15,546 bases of DNA from Flemingiibacterium sp045587285 (GCA_045587285.1 JAZNBZ010000138.1:1-15546); one strand, 5' to 3'; shown: positions 7,748 to 15,139, numbered from the stretch's first letter. A program made the numbers and translations. Notes: generated from the letters alone by a model not told the origin.

Positions 7748-7849
7748 ACATATTTGAGTGCGTATCACGCCCGTATTTCCATATTGTGCACATTTTATAG
7801 ATTTATCGTTAACCGCGCTAACGCTTTCGTTACATCTACCCAAAAAACA

Positions 7850-7878
7850 TTGATTTTCGCCACGTCGTATGCTATCAT
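7850..7878 (+). promoter_or_regulatory. Sigma-A promoter of the SLH-domain protein gene
   Basis: TTGATT (7850-7855), a 17-bp spacer and TATCAT (7873-7878) with an extended -10 TGC (7870-7872). The expected transcript start near 7885 lies downstream of an in-frame ATG at 7869. That ATG therefore cannot be the start of the mRNA-encoded protein, which supports the ATG at 7953. The leader is about 68 nt. Confidence 0.75.
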
Positions 7879-7952
7879 ATATTCACACGGCGGGTGCGGC
7901 TCCCATATGCCCCTCCCCCTGTGAAATCATTATTTACGGAGGAAATCCCAAA

Positions 7953-10730
7953 ATGAAAAATCTGAAAAGATTTATGTCCGGTATAGTGGCGACTGCTATA
8001 GTTTTCGCTTCACTTGTAACGGGCGCTCAGGCGAAGTCGTACGACGACGTTGCGTCGGCCGACAGATATGCTGAGCAGATCGAGATCCTTTCCGATATTG
8101 GAGTTGTAAAGGGTACGAGCGAGAACGAGTTCTCGCCTGACGAAAAGGTTACCCGTGAGCAGATGGCGCTGCTTCTGTTCCGTCTTATGATCGGCAAGGA
8201 CAACGCGGGCACGCTTAACACGACCGCGTTCACCGACCTCTACGACCATACTTACAGCGGTGCTATCTCTTGGGCAAACGCTTCGGGCTACATCATCGGT
8301 ACGTCCACGACTACGTTCGCACCCACCGCAGGTATTTCGCTTCAGGACGCTATGACTATGCTCGTCCGCGCACTCGGTCACAGCTCCATTCAGATGAACG
8401 GCGGCTACCCTTGGACCTACATCGACGCGGCTGTAAAGCTCGGTCTTGACGACGGCATCGAGGATCTCTCCTACACCAAGGAGCTCACCCGTGCCGAGGT
8501 TGCGGCTATCCTTTACAATGCGCTCAGTGCAGAGTATCTCATTCCCCGCACCGCCTCTAACGGTATGACCTTCTACGAGTCTACCACTATTATTGAGCGC
8601 GTGTTCGGCTACGAGATCGACGAGAGCGTTATCGTTGCAACCAACAACTACGCACTTGAGGGCGTTGACACCGTAACCAAGGACGGCTTCGTTACAGTTC
8701 ACACCGCAGACGGCTTTATCACCGTAAGCTACAAAGATCTTGGTCTTAAGGGCTCGTCTGACGAGCATCTCGGCAAGAGCTTCCGTCTTGTTTACAAGCG
8801 CGACGCACAGTCGAAGCTTACACACGTTCTCGGCTGTACCGAGACCGGCAAGAGCGAGGCGGCAAGCATTATCAAGTTCGGAAAGGACAACGCATACGTT
8901 GAGATAGGCGGCGTTAAGTATCAGGTTGTCGAAACCCTCTCCGACGCGCTTTCGACCAACGCAAACGAGCTTCTCGTTTACTCCTTTGCAAACGGCGACG
9001 AGCTCACCCAGATAACCACCAACGAGGCACTTGCTGCTCTCACCGGTGCGTTTGACGCAGAGATTATCTTCGATGACAAGGCAAGCGGCGTTGCTGACCG
9101 TCTTATCATCAAGCCCTTCGCATTTGGCAAATACACCGTTTCGGGCGGCAAGGTAAATATCGCAGGCGGCTTAAAGCAGGATGACCTTACAGTTACCAAT
9201 CCCTACAAGGCAGAGAGCGGCGACTACGTGCTCTACTACTTTAACGAGGGTAAAAAGGCACTCGAGATCGCGGCAGTCCTCCCCGTTACCGAGGCAGGCA
9301 AGGTTACTCGCCTTTCGAAGGACAGCGTTACCATCGGCGGTATCACCTACAAGCTCGGTAACGAAAAGCTCGGCGTTAGCGCCGAAAGCCTCCACGACAG
9401 ACTTACCGTCGGCGATAGCATTCGTGCGGTAGTGTTCGGCGATCAGGTGCTCGCACTTGAGGCGACCAGCGTTTCTATCGGTGCCGCATCGAAGTACCTT
9501 ATCGCGGAAACCGGCACTACTCCCGTATTTGAAAACGGTAAGTTCTGCTACGTTATCAAGGCGATCATCGACGGCAAGAGCGAGACTATCTTCACTGAAA
9601 ACCGCACGGTTAACGCAGGCGAGGTTTACCGCTACACCGTTGACGAGGACGGCATCTACAAGCTTATCGCAAAAACGGTTACGGGCGGCAGCATCGTTAC
9701 CGGTGACGCAGAGTTCGTTCAGTCCAACTCGAAGAACAACGAGATCGCATTCGTGATCGACTCGGCAAACGGCACCACTATTGATAAGTCCGCGGCTAAC
9801 TACACTATAAGCGAGGGCTCTGCCGACGCTGTTACCTCAACGGGCGCTGATGAGTCCGCTATCCGCTTCATCACCGATGCAAACACCGTGATCGTAGTAA
9901 TCACCGATGGCACCGTTAAGGCACACAAGGGTGCTTACACCTCTAATATCACCGTTAACGACGGCGCATCCGTTACCGCTATCTTCGACAACGAGGTCGG
10001 TGCGGTTGAAACCCTTCGCTTTATGTTCATCTCGGACGGCGCACTCGGCGGCGCAGTTACCACCGAAACGAGCGTTAAGGTTCTTATGAACACCGGCAAG
10101 GAGCTCGTTGACGGCGTTGCGTTTAGCACCTACCTCGCGTTTGACTTCGCGACCGGCAAGGTAAGCGAGATGTACTCCGCAAGCGATGCGCTCGTGGCAG
10201 GCACCAACTACCTCACCGACGCTGACGGATTTATCACCGCAACCGAGGCAAGCGTTGCAAGCGGCATTGTTACCGGCTTCGCTGGCTCCACCGTTACCAT
10301 CGGCGACACCACCTATACTGTGGCAGACGGCGTGAAGCCCGTGGCACTCGACGAGGACAACACCGTTTCCGAGAGCACTGTCTCTGCGGCGCTTATGCAG
10401 AGAGTAGAGTTCCTCACCGCCGATAACAAGATAACCTCTATGGTAATCATCGGCGAGGCGGCGTTTGAGGCAAGCTACGCAGGCGGCGTTATCACCGTAA
10501 GTGCTTCGGACGAGCTCGGCTCGACCGACACCTTCGGCGTAAGCTCCATCACCAAGAAGGGTGAGAGCTCCAACACCGAAATCGACATCTCGGACGCAGA
10601 GTCAGCTCTCGCAGGCGGTGCAGGCTTCGGCTTCACCGTAACCCTCGGGTCCGCTCTCGAGGCAGGCGACTACACTATCACCTTCACTGTACACAACGTG
10701 GCGTTTGAGTGTGAGTTCACCGTAGCATAA
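7953..10730 (+). CDS. Secreted SLH-domain cell-surface (S-layer-like) protein
   Basis: A 925-residue exported protein. A Sec signal peptide (MKNLKRFMSG...TGAQA) is probably cleaved after residue 27. Three SLH domains follow at about 30-80, 92-141 and 150-195. They show the usual pattern of an aromatic/Asp start, a GVVKGTSENEFSPDEKVTREQMA turn (ITRAE variant at LTRAE 178-182) and a helix. SLH trimers bind pyruvylated secondary cell-wall polymer, anchoring the protein to the wall. The remaining ~720 residues are beta-rich, low in Cys, and contain divergent repeats of the type VTIGGITYKLG. The C-terminus (about 838-925) looks like an Ig-like strand domain. The GGAGGA ribosome binding site at 7938-7943 sets the start. 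It is monocistronic with its own promoter and terminator, and Lys codons are mostly AAG, as for a highly expressed gene. An enzymatic role cannot be excluded, but no catalytic motif is visible. Confidence 0.93.
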   Translation: MKNLKRFMSGIVATAIVFASLVTGAQAKSYDDVASADRYAEQIEILSDIGVVKGTSENEFSPDEKVTREQMALLLFRLMIGKDNAGTLNTTAFTDLYDHTYSGAISWANASGYIIGTSTTTFAPTAGISLQDAMTMLVRALGHSSIQMNGGYPWTYIDAAVKLGLDDGIEDLSYTKELTRAEVAAILYNALSAEYLIPRTASNGMTFYESTTIIERVFGYEIDESVIVATNNYALEGVDTVTKDGFVTVHTADGFITVSYKDLGLKGSSDEHLGKSFRLVYKRDAQSKLTHVLGCTETGKSEAASIIKFGKDNAYVEIGGVKYQVVETLSDALSTNANELLVYSFANGDELTQITTNEALAALTGAFDAEIIFDDKASGVADRLIIKPFAFGKYTVSGGKVNIAGGLKQDDLTVTNPYKAESGDYVLYYFNEGKKALEIAAVLPVTEAGKVTRLSKDSVTIGGITYKLGNEKLGVSAESLHDRLTVGDSIRAVVFGDQVLALEATSVSIGAASKYLIAETGTTPVFENGKFCYVIKAIIDGKSETIFTENRTVNAGEVYRYTVDEDGIYKLIAKTVTGGSIVTGDAEFVQSNSKNNEIAFVIDSANGTTIDKSAANYTISEGSADAVTSTGADESAIRFITDANTVIVVITDGTVKAHKGAYTSNITVNDGASVTAIFDNEVGAVETLRFMFISDGALGGAVTTETSVKVLMNTGKELVDGVAFSTYLAFDFATGKVSEMYSASDALVAGTNYLTDADGFITATEASVASGIVTGFAGSTVTIGDTTYTVADGVKPVALDEDNTVSESTVSAALMQRVEFLTADNKITSMVIIGEAAFEASYAGGVITVSASDELGSTDTFGVSSITKKGESSNTEIDISDAESALAGGAGFGFTVTLGSALEAGDYTITFTVHNVAFECEFTVA

Positions 10731-10753
10731 TTTTTCTCCTGAAAAAATTATAA

Positions 10754-10788
10754 AAGCAACCGCAGAAAATTCTGCGGTTGCTTGCTTT
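10754..10788. terminator. Bidirectional terminator between convergent genes
   Basis: A perfect 13-bp stem, AAGCAACCGCAGA (10754-10766) and its complement (10771-10783), with an AAAT loop. On the plus strand GCTTTTT follows; on the minus strand the hairpin is followed by TTATAATTTTTTC. It therefore can end both the SLH gene and the iron-sulfur gene pair converging on it. Confidence 0.9.
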
Positions 10789-11919
10789 TTATTCTTTGTC
10801 CTCGCTGCCTGCCATAACGTACTCGTTCTTTCGAATACCGGGGTACTTCTTGTCGAGGTACTCTTCACGGTACGGGTTTACGCCGTCCGACACCTTTGCA
10901 GGCTCGTTTTCGAGCGACCACGAGGGCTTCTTGTAGAACTGGTTGTGGAACGTATTTTCGATGCGTCCGCTCTTTTCAAGCGCATTCATACAAGCGCGTA
11001 TACAGCCGCGCGCGCCGCATATCGCGAAATAACCCGTATGGGATAGGATATAGTCGTAGTAGCCCATAACGGACGTGCTCTCGGGCTTACGGAACCACTT
11101 CGCGTTAGCAAGCGAGTAGCAGAGGATATACGCCTCCTCCTCGGTCATCTCGCTCGACTTAACGTCGAACGCCATATTCGGGAATTCCTTCTTTAAAAAC
11201 GGCGAGCAAATATTATTAAAGCCGTGATGGCTTAATGTACATCTGCCCATACGAACATCGCCGTACCAGATCTGCTTCTCGCCGCCAAAATCGACGTAAA
11301 GGCGCTTATCCGTTTCCTTAACGGGCGGAACAGCGTTGCCGGGGCACTCGCGCACGCACGCGCCGCAGTGCAGACAAATGTCGCCGGTGTCGAGGATCGG
11401 ATCGGGCTCAAGCTCGCAGTCGGTGAAGATAAGTCCAAGTCTTACGCGAGGGCCGAACTTTTTGGTAAGGAATACCTTCGACCAGCCCACCTCGCCAAGT
11501 CCACAGCCTGCCGCGATAATACGCACGGAGCAGATAACGTCTGCAGGAACCTTGTCGGGTGCTACCGGCTCTCTCATACCGTTACCCTCGGGAACGGCAG
11601 GATAATGAGCGACAGCCTCCCAACCGTGGTCCTCGATAAAGCAGCAAAGATCGTACGACTTTCTCGGTCTGAAGAGCGAGTTTAATTTGTTATAGGAATA
11701 GAAGGTATAGTTATGCCAATGCGTACCTTCCTCAATGCCGCGGTACGTACCGCGCGGAATACGCATAGCAACGGCGATAACAGACTTCGCCTCGGGGAAA
11801 TATGTAAGCGGTGACATAAGCTCGGGCGCGTCCTTAAAGCGCTCGATGTTGCCTATAGCGATACAGTCGATGCCAAGCTCTGCCGCTTTGTCCTTTATCA
11901 TCTGAGATGTAAGCTTCAT
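10789..11919 (-). CDS. QueG-like 4Fe-4S protein A
   Basis: A 376-residue cytoplasmic redox protein of the epoxyqueuosine reductase (QueG)-like superfamily. Seen in order are an N-terminal domain with YFPEAKSVIAVAMRIPRG (40-57) and RGIEEGTHWHNY (60-71), a middle region with AAGCGLGEVGWSKVFLT and FGPRVRLGLIFTDCELEPDP, and a classic 4Fe-4S motif C182-x2-C185-x2-C188-x3-C192-P. Further cysteines (C227, C238, C267) and a second group C301-x4-C306-x3-C310 may bind another cluster. The usual second ferredoxin motif and the HEAT-repeat C-terminus of true QueG are not evident, so queuosine synthesis is unlikely. It lies 14 bp after its paralogue, with GAGAGGTG upstream of the ATG. The substrate is unknown. 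Confidence 0.8.
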   Translation of the reverse strand: MKLTSQMIKDKAAELGIDCIAIGNIERFKDAPELMSPLTYFPEAKSVIAVAMRIPRGTYRGIEEGTHWHNYTFYSYNKLNSLFRPRKSYDLCCFIEDHGWEAVAHYPAVPEGNGMREPVAPDKVPADVICSVRIIAAGCGLGEVGWSKVFLTKKFGPRVRLGLIFTDCELEPDPILDTGDICLHCGACVRECPGNAVPPVKETDKRLYVDFGGEKQIWYGDVRMGRCTLSHHGFNNICSPFLKKEFPNMAFDVKSSEMTEEEAYILCYSLANAKWFRKPESTSVMGYYDYILSHTGYFAICGARGCIRACMNALEKSGRIENTFHNQFYKKPSWSLENEPAKVSDGVNPYREEYLDKKYPGIRKNEYVMAGSEDKE

Positions 11920-11933
11920 CGTACACCTCTCAA

Positions 11934-12836
11934 TTACTTTTTACCACGAATGAAGGAGCCGCCTTCAACGGTCTGACCGTCACCTTCCGCTGCACAAGTG
12001 CAAGTACCGATAGCCCAAGCATCACGGTGTCTGAACTCGGTTTCAAACTTGTTCGAGAGCTTATCCTCTGCCTCGAGGTGACAGATGCAGGTACGGGTGC
12101 AGAGCGCTGCCATACGGTCTGGGCGAGCCGCGCTTGAGAAGCGGTTCGGTACAGCGCCGTTCTTGCAGACCTTACACTTTTCGTAGTCGATCTTTGCGAC
12201 AGTCATCTTCTTGCCGCAGATCTCTATCTCTTCAGTTTCGGTTTCGCTGATAGCGCCGAGGGGGCAAGCCTTCGCGCACTTACCGCAAGCGTCGCATATG
12301 CTGCCCTCGCGAATGGGAGTGGGCTCAAGCTCCGCGTCGGTGATGATCATATGGAAGCGCTGACGGGGACCGAAGCGTTCGGAAAGCGGAATTCCGCCAA
12401 GACCGATCTCGCAAAGTCCGCAAGCTACTGCCGCGTAGTCGAAATCGGGAAATACGTTAGGCGCAGGTCTGCCGTCTGCTACGGAAACGCCGGTAGGAGC
12501 AATTTCCGTGGGATTCGGGAAGAGCGGAACAGCTTCCCAGCCCTCGTCCTCGAGGGTATTGGTAAGTCCGTAGCAAGCGATGGCAAGGAATTCGTCCTCG
12601 AGCCACTTGGAGCCAAACAGCGCATAGTCGCCGAAGTTCGTGCCCTCCTCAACGCCGCGAAGTGCGCCGCGGCAAACGCGCTTGCCGACCATAATTACGG
12701 TCTTGCCCTCGGGAAAAATAGAAAAGGGGTTTTTCTGCGGCTCAACGCACGCGAAGCGGGATTTGTCTGCGAAGCCGATGAGGTCAATGCCCTCACGCTT
12801 AACGGCCTCTTCGATTTTCTTCTTAAGATCGTTCAT
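11934..12836 (-). CDS. QueG-like 4Fe-4S protein B
   Basis: A 300-residue paralogue of the neighbouring iron-sulfur protein, first in the minus-strand pair. Shared blocks are IFPEGKTVIMVGKRVCRG (40-57), RGVEEGTNFGDYALFG (60-75), AVACGLCEIGLGGIPLS (136-152) and FGPRQRFHMIITDAELEPTP (155-174). The 4Fe-4S motif is C181-x2-C184-x2-C187-x3-C191-P. Additional cysteines lie at C221/C224 (EKCKVCKNG), C246/C250/C252 (CTRTCICH) and C279/C281, which could hold a second, irregular cluster. AAAGG lies 8 bp before the ATG. QueG relatives use cobalamin, but I see no residue pattern that proves it here. The divergent AraC-type regulator is the obvious candidate for its control. Confidence 0.8.
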   Translation of the reverse strand: MNDLKKKIEEAVKREGIDLIGFADKSRFACVEPQKNPFSIFPEGKTVIMVGKRVCRGALRGVEEGTNFGDYALFGSKWLEDEFLAIACYGLTNTLEDEGWEAVPLFPNPTEIAPTGVSVADGRPAPNVFPDFDYAAVACGLCEIGLGGIPLSERFGPRQRFHMIITDAELEPTPIREGSICDACGKCAKACPLGAISETETEEIEICGKKMTVAKIDYEKCKVCKNGAVPNRFSSAARPDRMAALCTRTCICHLEAEDKLSNKFETEFRHRDAWAIGTCTCAAEGDGQTVEGGSFIRGKK

Positions 12837-12893
12837 TTGTGTTGCCTTTCAAAAATTATTTGCGCGCAGTTATACTCTCGCGCCATCGTTTAC

Positions 12894-12922
12894 AGTATAT
12901 CACCGCGCATTTTTTCGTGCAA
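12894..12922 (-). promoter_or_regulatory. Promoter of the QueG-like gene pair
   Basis: On the minus strand: TTGCAC (12922-12917), a 17-bp spacer and TATACT (12899-12894). The start would be near 12887, giving a leader of about 50 nt. It is weaker in its -35 than the other promoters here, which would fit activation by a regulator, though that is inference. Confidence 0.6.
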
Positions 12923-12956
12923 TAAGTAAACACAATATATTTTATTTTTTCGAAAC

Positions 12957-12985
12957 TTGATTTTTTTAAAGAGATGTGGTATCAT
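12957..12985 (+). promoter_or_regulatory. Promoter of the AraC-family regulator gene
   Basis: TTGATT (12957-12962), a 17-bp spacer and TATCAT (12980-12985) with extended -10 TGG. The transcript would start near 12992, leaving a very short leader of about 17 nt that consists mostly of the ribosome binding site AGAGGTGAT. Confidence 0.7.
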
Positions 12986-13008
12986 AACAGTATAAGAGGT
13001 GATTATTA

Positions 13009-13779
13009 ATGAATTTCAGTCGAGATATGAATGTATCAAGGCTCGTCGCTCACGCCTATGAGTATAAAAAAACAAAAGCCGTCCACGTCAGCAAGGAGCA
13101 CGTTCACACGCTGACGCTTCGCGTCTTTGGCACAAAGGTAATAACGCCCGAGGGCGCACCTAAGCCGCTCGTCTCCGACGCAGGCAGTATAACGTACATA
13201 CCGAGCGGCGTTGCGTACACCGAGGCGGCGCACGACGACGGACTTGCGTACTCTATCCACTTCGAGCTTTACGAGGATTGCGATTGTTCCGCCTTTGTCT
13301 ACAAGCCTGCATCGAGCATCGAATACGCAAATCTTTTCCGCGTGCTGTGCGAGGGATACCGCGCGGGTTACGAGCGTGACTACCGCTGTTTGTCGCTGCT
13401 TTACGCGATATTCGCACAGCTATCGTCAGACCTTTCGCGTACCGAGCGTCACGCCGTGCCAAAGCGCATCCGCCACGCGATAGACGTGATAAATCGCCTG
13501 TATTCCGAGCCTGATCTCGCCGTCAGCGCACTCGCCGCCGAGGCAAATGTGAGCGACGTATATTTTCGCCGCGAGTTTCGCGCGTGCGTCGGAATGTCGC
13601 CGATAGAATACATAACGAAGGTACGCCTTGAAAACGCAAAGGCGCTCCTCGATACCGGAGTCTATCAGGTCAGCGAGGTAGCGACACGCTGTGGCTTTGA
13701 CAGCATCAGCTATTTTTCACAGCGCTTCAAAAAGGCGTACGGACTGTCGCCAAGCGAATATATGAAGCGGCAGGAATAG
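13009..13779 (+). CDS. AraC-family transcriptional regulator
   Basis: A 256-residue one-component regulator. Residues about 1-100 resemble the cupin-like sensing domain of AraC proteins (HTLTLRVFGTKVITPEG, GSITYIPSGVAYTEA, YSIHFELYE). Residues 155-254 hold the two helix-turn-helix units: the first at about 171-192 (VSALAAEANVSDVYFRREF) and the second at about 221-243 (VSEVATRCGFDSISYFSQRF). The family signature GLSPSEYMK ends the protein. The AGAGGTGAT ribosome binding site fits the ATG at 13009. It is divergent from the two QueG-like genes with 172 bp between starts, so it probably regulates them; the effector is unknown. Confidence 0.9.
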   Translation: MNFSRDMNVSRLVAHAYEYKKTKAVHVSKEHVHTLTLRVFGTKVITPEGAPKPLVSDAGSITYIPSGVAYTEAAHDDGLAYSIHFELYEDCDCSAFVYKPASSIEYANLFRVLCEGYRAGYERDYRCLSLLYAIFAQLSSDLSRTERHAVPKRIRHAIDVINRLYSEPDLAVSALAAEANVSDVYFRREFRACVGMSPIEYITKVRLENAKALLDTGVYQVSEVATRCGFDSISYFSQRFKKAYGLSPSEYMKRQE

Positions 13780-13811
13780 CGCAGACCCCTAAAGATTTTA
13801 CAAAAAGCCTC

Positions 13812-13840
13812 TTGACAACCGCGCATCATTGTGATATCAT
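13812..13840 (+). promoter_or_regulatory. Promoter of the SPFH/Arc operon
   Basis: A perfect -35 TTGACA (13812-13817), a 17-bp spacer and TATCAT (13835-13840) with extended -10 TGA. It is the strongest -35 match in the window. The -10 box lies inside the palindromic operator, so binding there would block RNA polymerase. Confidence 0.85.
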
Positions 13841-13852
13841 TATGATATCACA
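13830..13852. promoter_or_regulatory. Palindromic operator overlapping the SPFH promoter
   Basis: Two copies of the self-palindromic 8-mer TGATATCA (13832-13839 and 13843-13850) separated by TTA. The whole site is a perfect inverted repeat with 10-bp arms and a 3-nt centre. The boxes start 11 bp apart, about one helical turn. The first box contains the -10 hexamer. Ribbon-helix-helix repressors bind arrays of this kind (for example MetJ on 8-bp met boxes), and the second gene of the operon encodes an Arc-type protein, so autorepression is a reasonable inference. Confidence 0.75.
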
Positions 13853-13870
13853 TATGAGAGGTTGATACTT

Positions 13871-14896
13871 ATGAAAGAAAAAACCTTATCCGGCAGAAAG
13901 AATGGTATGCTTGCTTTAATTGTTGGCATACTTCTGTATCTCGCAGGAATAGCTGCGTGTATATTTGGCGGCATACTGCTTGATAACGGAACTACCGCTG
14001 TCGGCGCAGCACTCCTTGCAGTTGGCCTTGTCTGGGCATCTATCGGTTGGATTCCGTTCCTTGGCCTCAAAATACTCAAGCCACAGGAGGCGCTTGTGCT
14101 CACGCTGTTCGGCAAATATATCGGCACACTCAAGGACGCCGGCTTCTACTACGTTAATCCCTTCTGCACCGCAGTAAATCCCGCTGCAAAGACAAAGCTC
14201 AGCCAAAGCGGTGACGTGAGCAGTAACAGCAGTCCGCTTCGTGTAAACGCAAGCACGGGTAACGTCACAATTGACACGGGTGCAAACAAGATATCCCTCA
14301 AAATAATGACACTCAATAATCAACGTCAGAAGATAAACGACTGCCTCGGAAATCCCGTAGAAATAGGTATCGCGGTAATGTGGCGCGTGGTTGATACGGC
14401 AAAGGCTGTGTTTAACGTCGACAACTACAAGGAATATCTTTCGCTCCAATGCGACAGCGCACTTCGCAATATCGTGCGCATATATCCTTACGATATCGCA
14501 CCGAACGTAGATACCACCGGCGACGGTCTTGCCGACGAAGGCTCGCTTCGCGGTTCAAGCGAGGTCGTTGCCAAGCGTATCCGCGACGAGATACAGGCAA
14601 AGGTTGCAGAAGCAGGTCTTGAAATAATCGAAGCGCGCATTACATATCTCGCGTACGCTCCCGAAATTGCCGCAGTAATGCTTCAGCGCCAGCAGGCGTC
14701 CGCAATCATTGACGCACGCAAGATGATCGTCGACGGCGCGGTGGGTATGGTTGAAATGGCGCTCGAACGCCTTGCAGAAAATGATACAATTCACCTTGAT
14801 GAAGAACGCAAGGCGGCTATGGTATCCAATTTGCTCGTTGTGCTCTGCGGCAACCACGACGCACAGCCCGTAGTCAACTCGGGAAGTCTTTACTGA
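13871..14896 (+). CDS. Membrane SPFH-domain (prohibitin/flotillin-like) protein
   Basis: A 341-residue protein with two N-terminal membrane helices (about 13-36 and 41-65) followed by an SPFH domain. The domain begins LKILKPQEALVLTLFGKYIGTLKDAGFYYVNPF, a typical band-7 opening, continues through NPVEIGIAVMWRVVD and ends with a helical region (VAKRIRDEIQAKVAEAGLEIIEARITYLAYAPEIAAVMLQRQQA). An Asn/Ser/Thr-rich stretch and a GDGLADEGSLRGSS insertion lie inside the domain. SPFH proteins oligomerise into membrane assemblies involved in membrane organisation, protein quality control or stress; the role here is not known. The ATG at 13871 has AGAGG 9 bp upstream and is preferred over a TTG at 13862. 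It is co-transcribed with the Arc-type gene 1 bp downstream. Confidence 0.92.
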   Translation: MKEKTLSGRKNGMLALIVGILLYLAGIAACIFGGILLDNGTTAVGAALLAVGLVWASIGWIPFLGLKILKPQEALVLTLFGKYIGTLKDAGFYYVNPFCTAVNPAAKTKLSQSGDVSSNSSPLRVNASTGNVTIDTGANKISLKIMTLNNQRQKINDCLGNPVEIGIAVMWRVVDTAKAVFNVDNYKEYLSLQCDSALRNIVRIYPYDIAPNVDTTGDGLADEGSLRGSSEVVAKRIRDEIQAKVAEAGLEIIEARITYLAYAPEIAAVMLQRQQASAIIDARKMIVDGAVGMVEMALERLAENDTIHLDEERKAAMVSNLLVVLCGNHDAQPVVNSGSLY

Positions 14897-14897
14897 T

Positions 14898-15110
14898 ATG
14901 GCAGAAAAAAAGCAACTGCCCCTGCGTCTTTCGGAGAAATTGTTTGCCGAAATTGCGGCGTGGGCGGAGGATGATTTTCGCTCGGTAAACGGTCAGATCG
15001 AGTATCTTCTTACTGAATGTGTCCGTCAGCGAAAAAAGAACGGGAAATACGTATCGGACGAGATAGACAAACCGCTCGAGTTCGACCTTTCCGATACGAA
15101 AAAGAAATAA
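14898..15110 (+). CDS. Arc-type ribbon-helix-helix DNA-binding protein
   Basis: A 70-residue protein with the Arc/MetJ fold pattern: a beta strand (KQLPLRLSEKLF, about 5-16), helix A (AEIAAWAEDDF) and helix B (SVNGQIEYLLTECVRQRKK, about 29-47), with the RSxNGQIEYLL core found in Arc-like repressors. A charged tail follows. It lies 1 bp after the SPFH stop, so the two are almost certainly translated together. The palindromic site at the operon promoter makes autoregulation likely. A membrane-linked partner role with the SPFH protein is possible but unsupported by sequence. Confidence 0.88.
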   Translation: MAEKKQLPLRLSEKLFAEIAAWAEDDFRSVNGQIEYLLTECVRQRKKNGKYVSDEIDKPLEFDLSDTKKK

Positions 15111-15112
15111 GC

Positions 15113-15139
15113 AAGAGCCTCGGCAAAACCGAGGCTCTT
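15113..15139. terminator. Terminator hairpin between convergent genes
   Basis: A perfect 11-bp stem, AAGAGCCTCGG (15113-15123) and its complement (15129-15139), with a CAAAA loop. The T-tract is interrupted on both strands (TCCTAATTTTA on plus, GCTTATTTCTTTTT on minus), so strength is uncertain, but the position between convergent stops fits a bidirectional terminator. Confidence 0.75.

Noticed and set aside
7869..7952. N-terminal extension of the SLH protein from an ATG at 7869
   Set aside because: This ATG lies within the promoter upstream of the expected transcript start, and the signal peptide begins properly at the ATG at 7953 behind a GGAGGA site.
8010..8825. Open frame of 271 codons on the minus strand inside the SLH gene
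   Set aside because: It is a mirror of a strongly biased GC-rich gene; it has no ribosome binding site, family motif or domain, and the plus-strand protein has clear signal peptide and SLH domains.
10789..11919. Naming the iron-sulfur gene queG
   Set aside because: Only one regular 4Fe-4S motif and no HEAT tail are visible, and a diverged tandem copy is present; the specific queuosine role is not supported.
13916..14449. Minus-strand frame of 177 codons opposite the SPFH gene
   Set aside because: No ribosome binding site or family resemblance; the SPFH frame on the plus strand is unmistakable.
13871..15110. Reading the SPFH/Arc pair as a classical toxin-antitoxin system
   Set aside because: The first gene encodes a 341-residue membrane scaffold protein and not a small toxin; only the operator and Arc-like gene resemble such systems.
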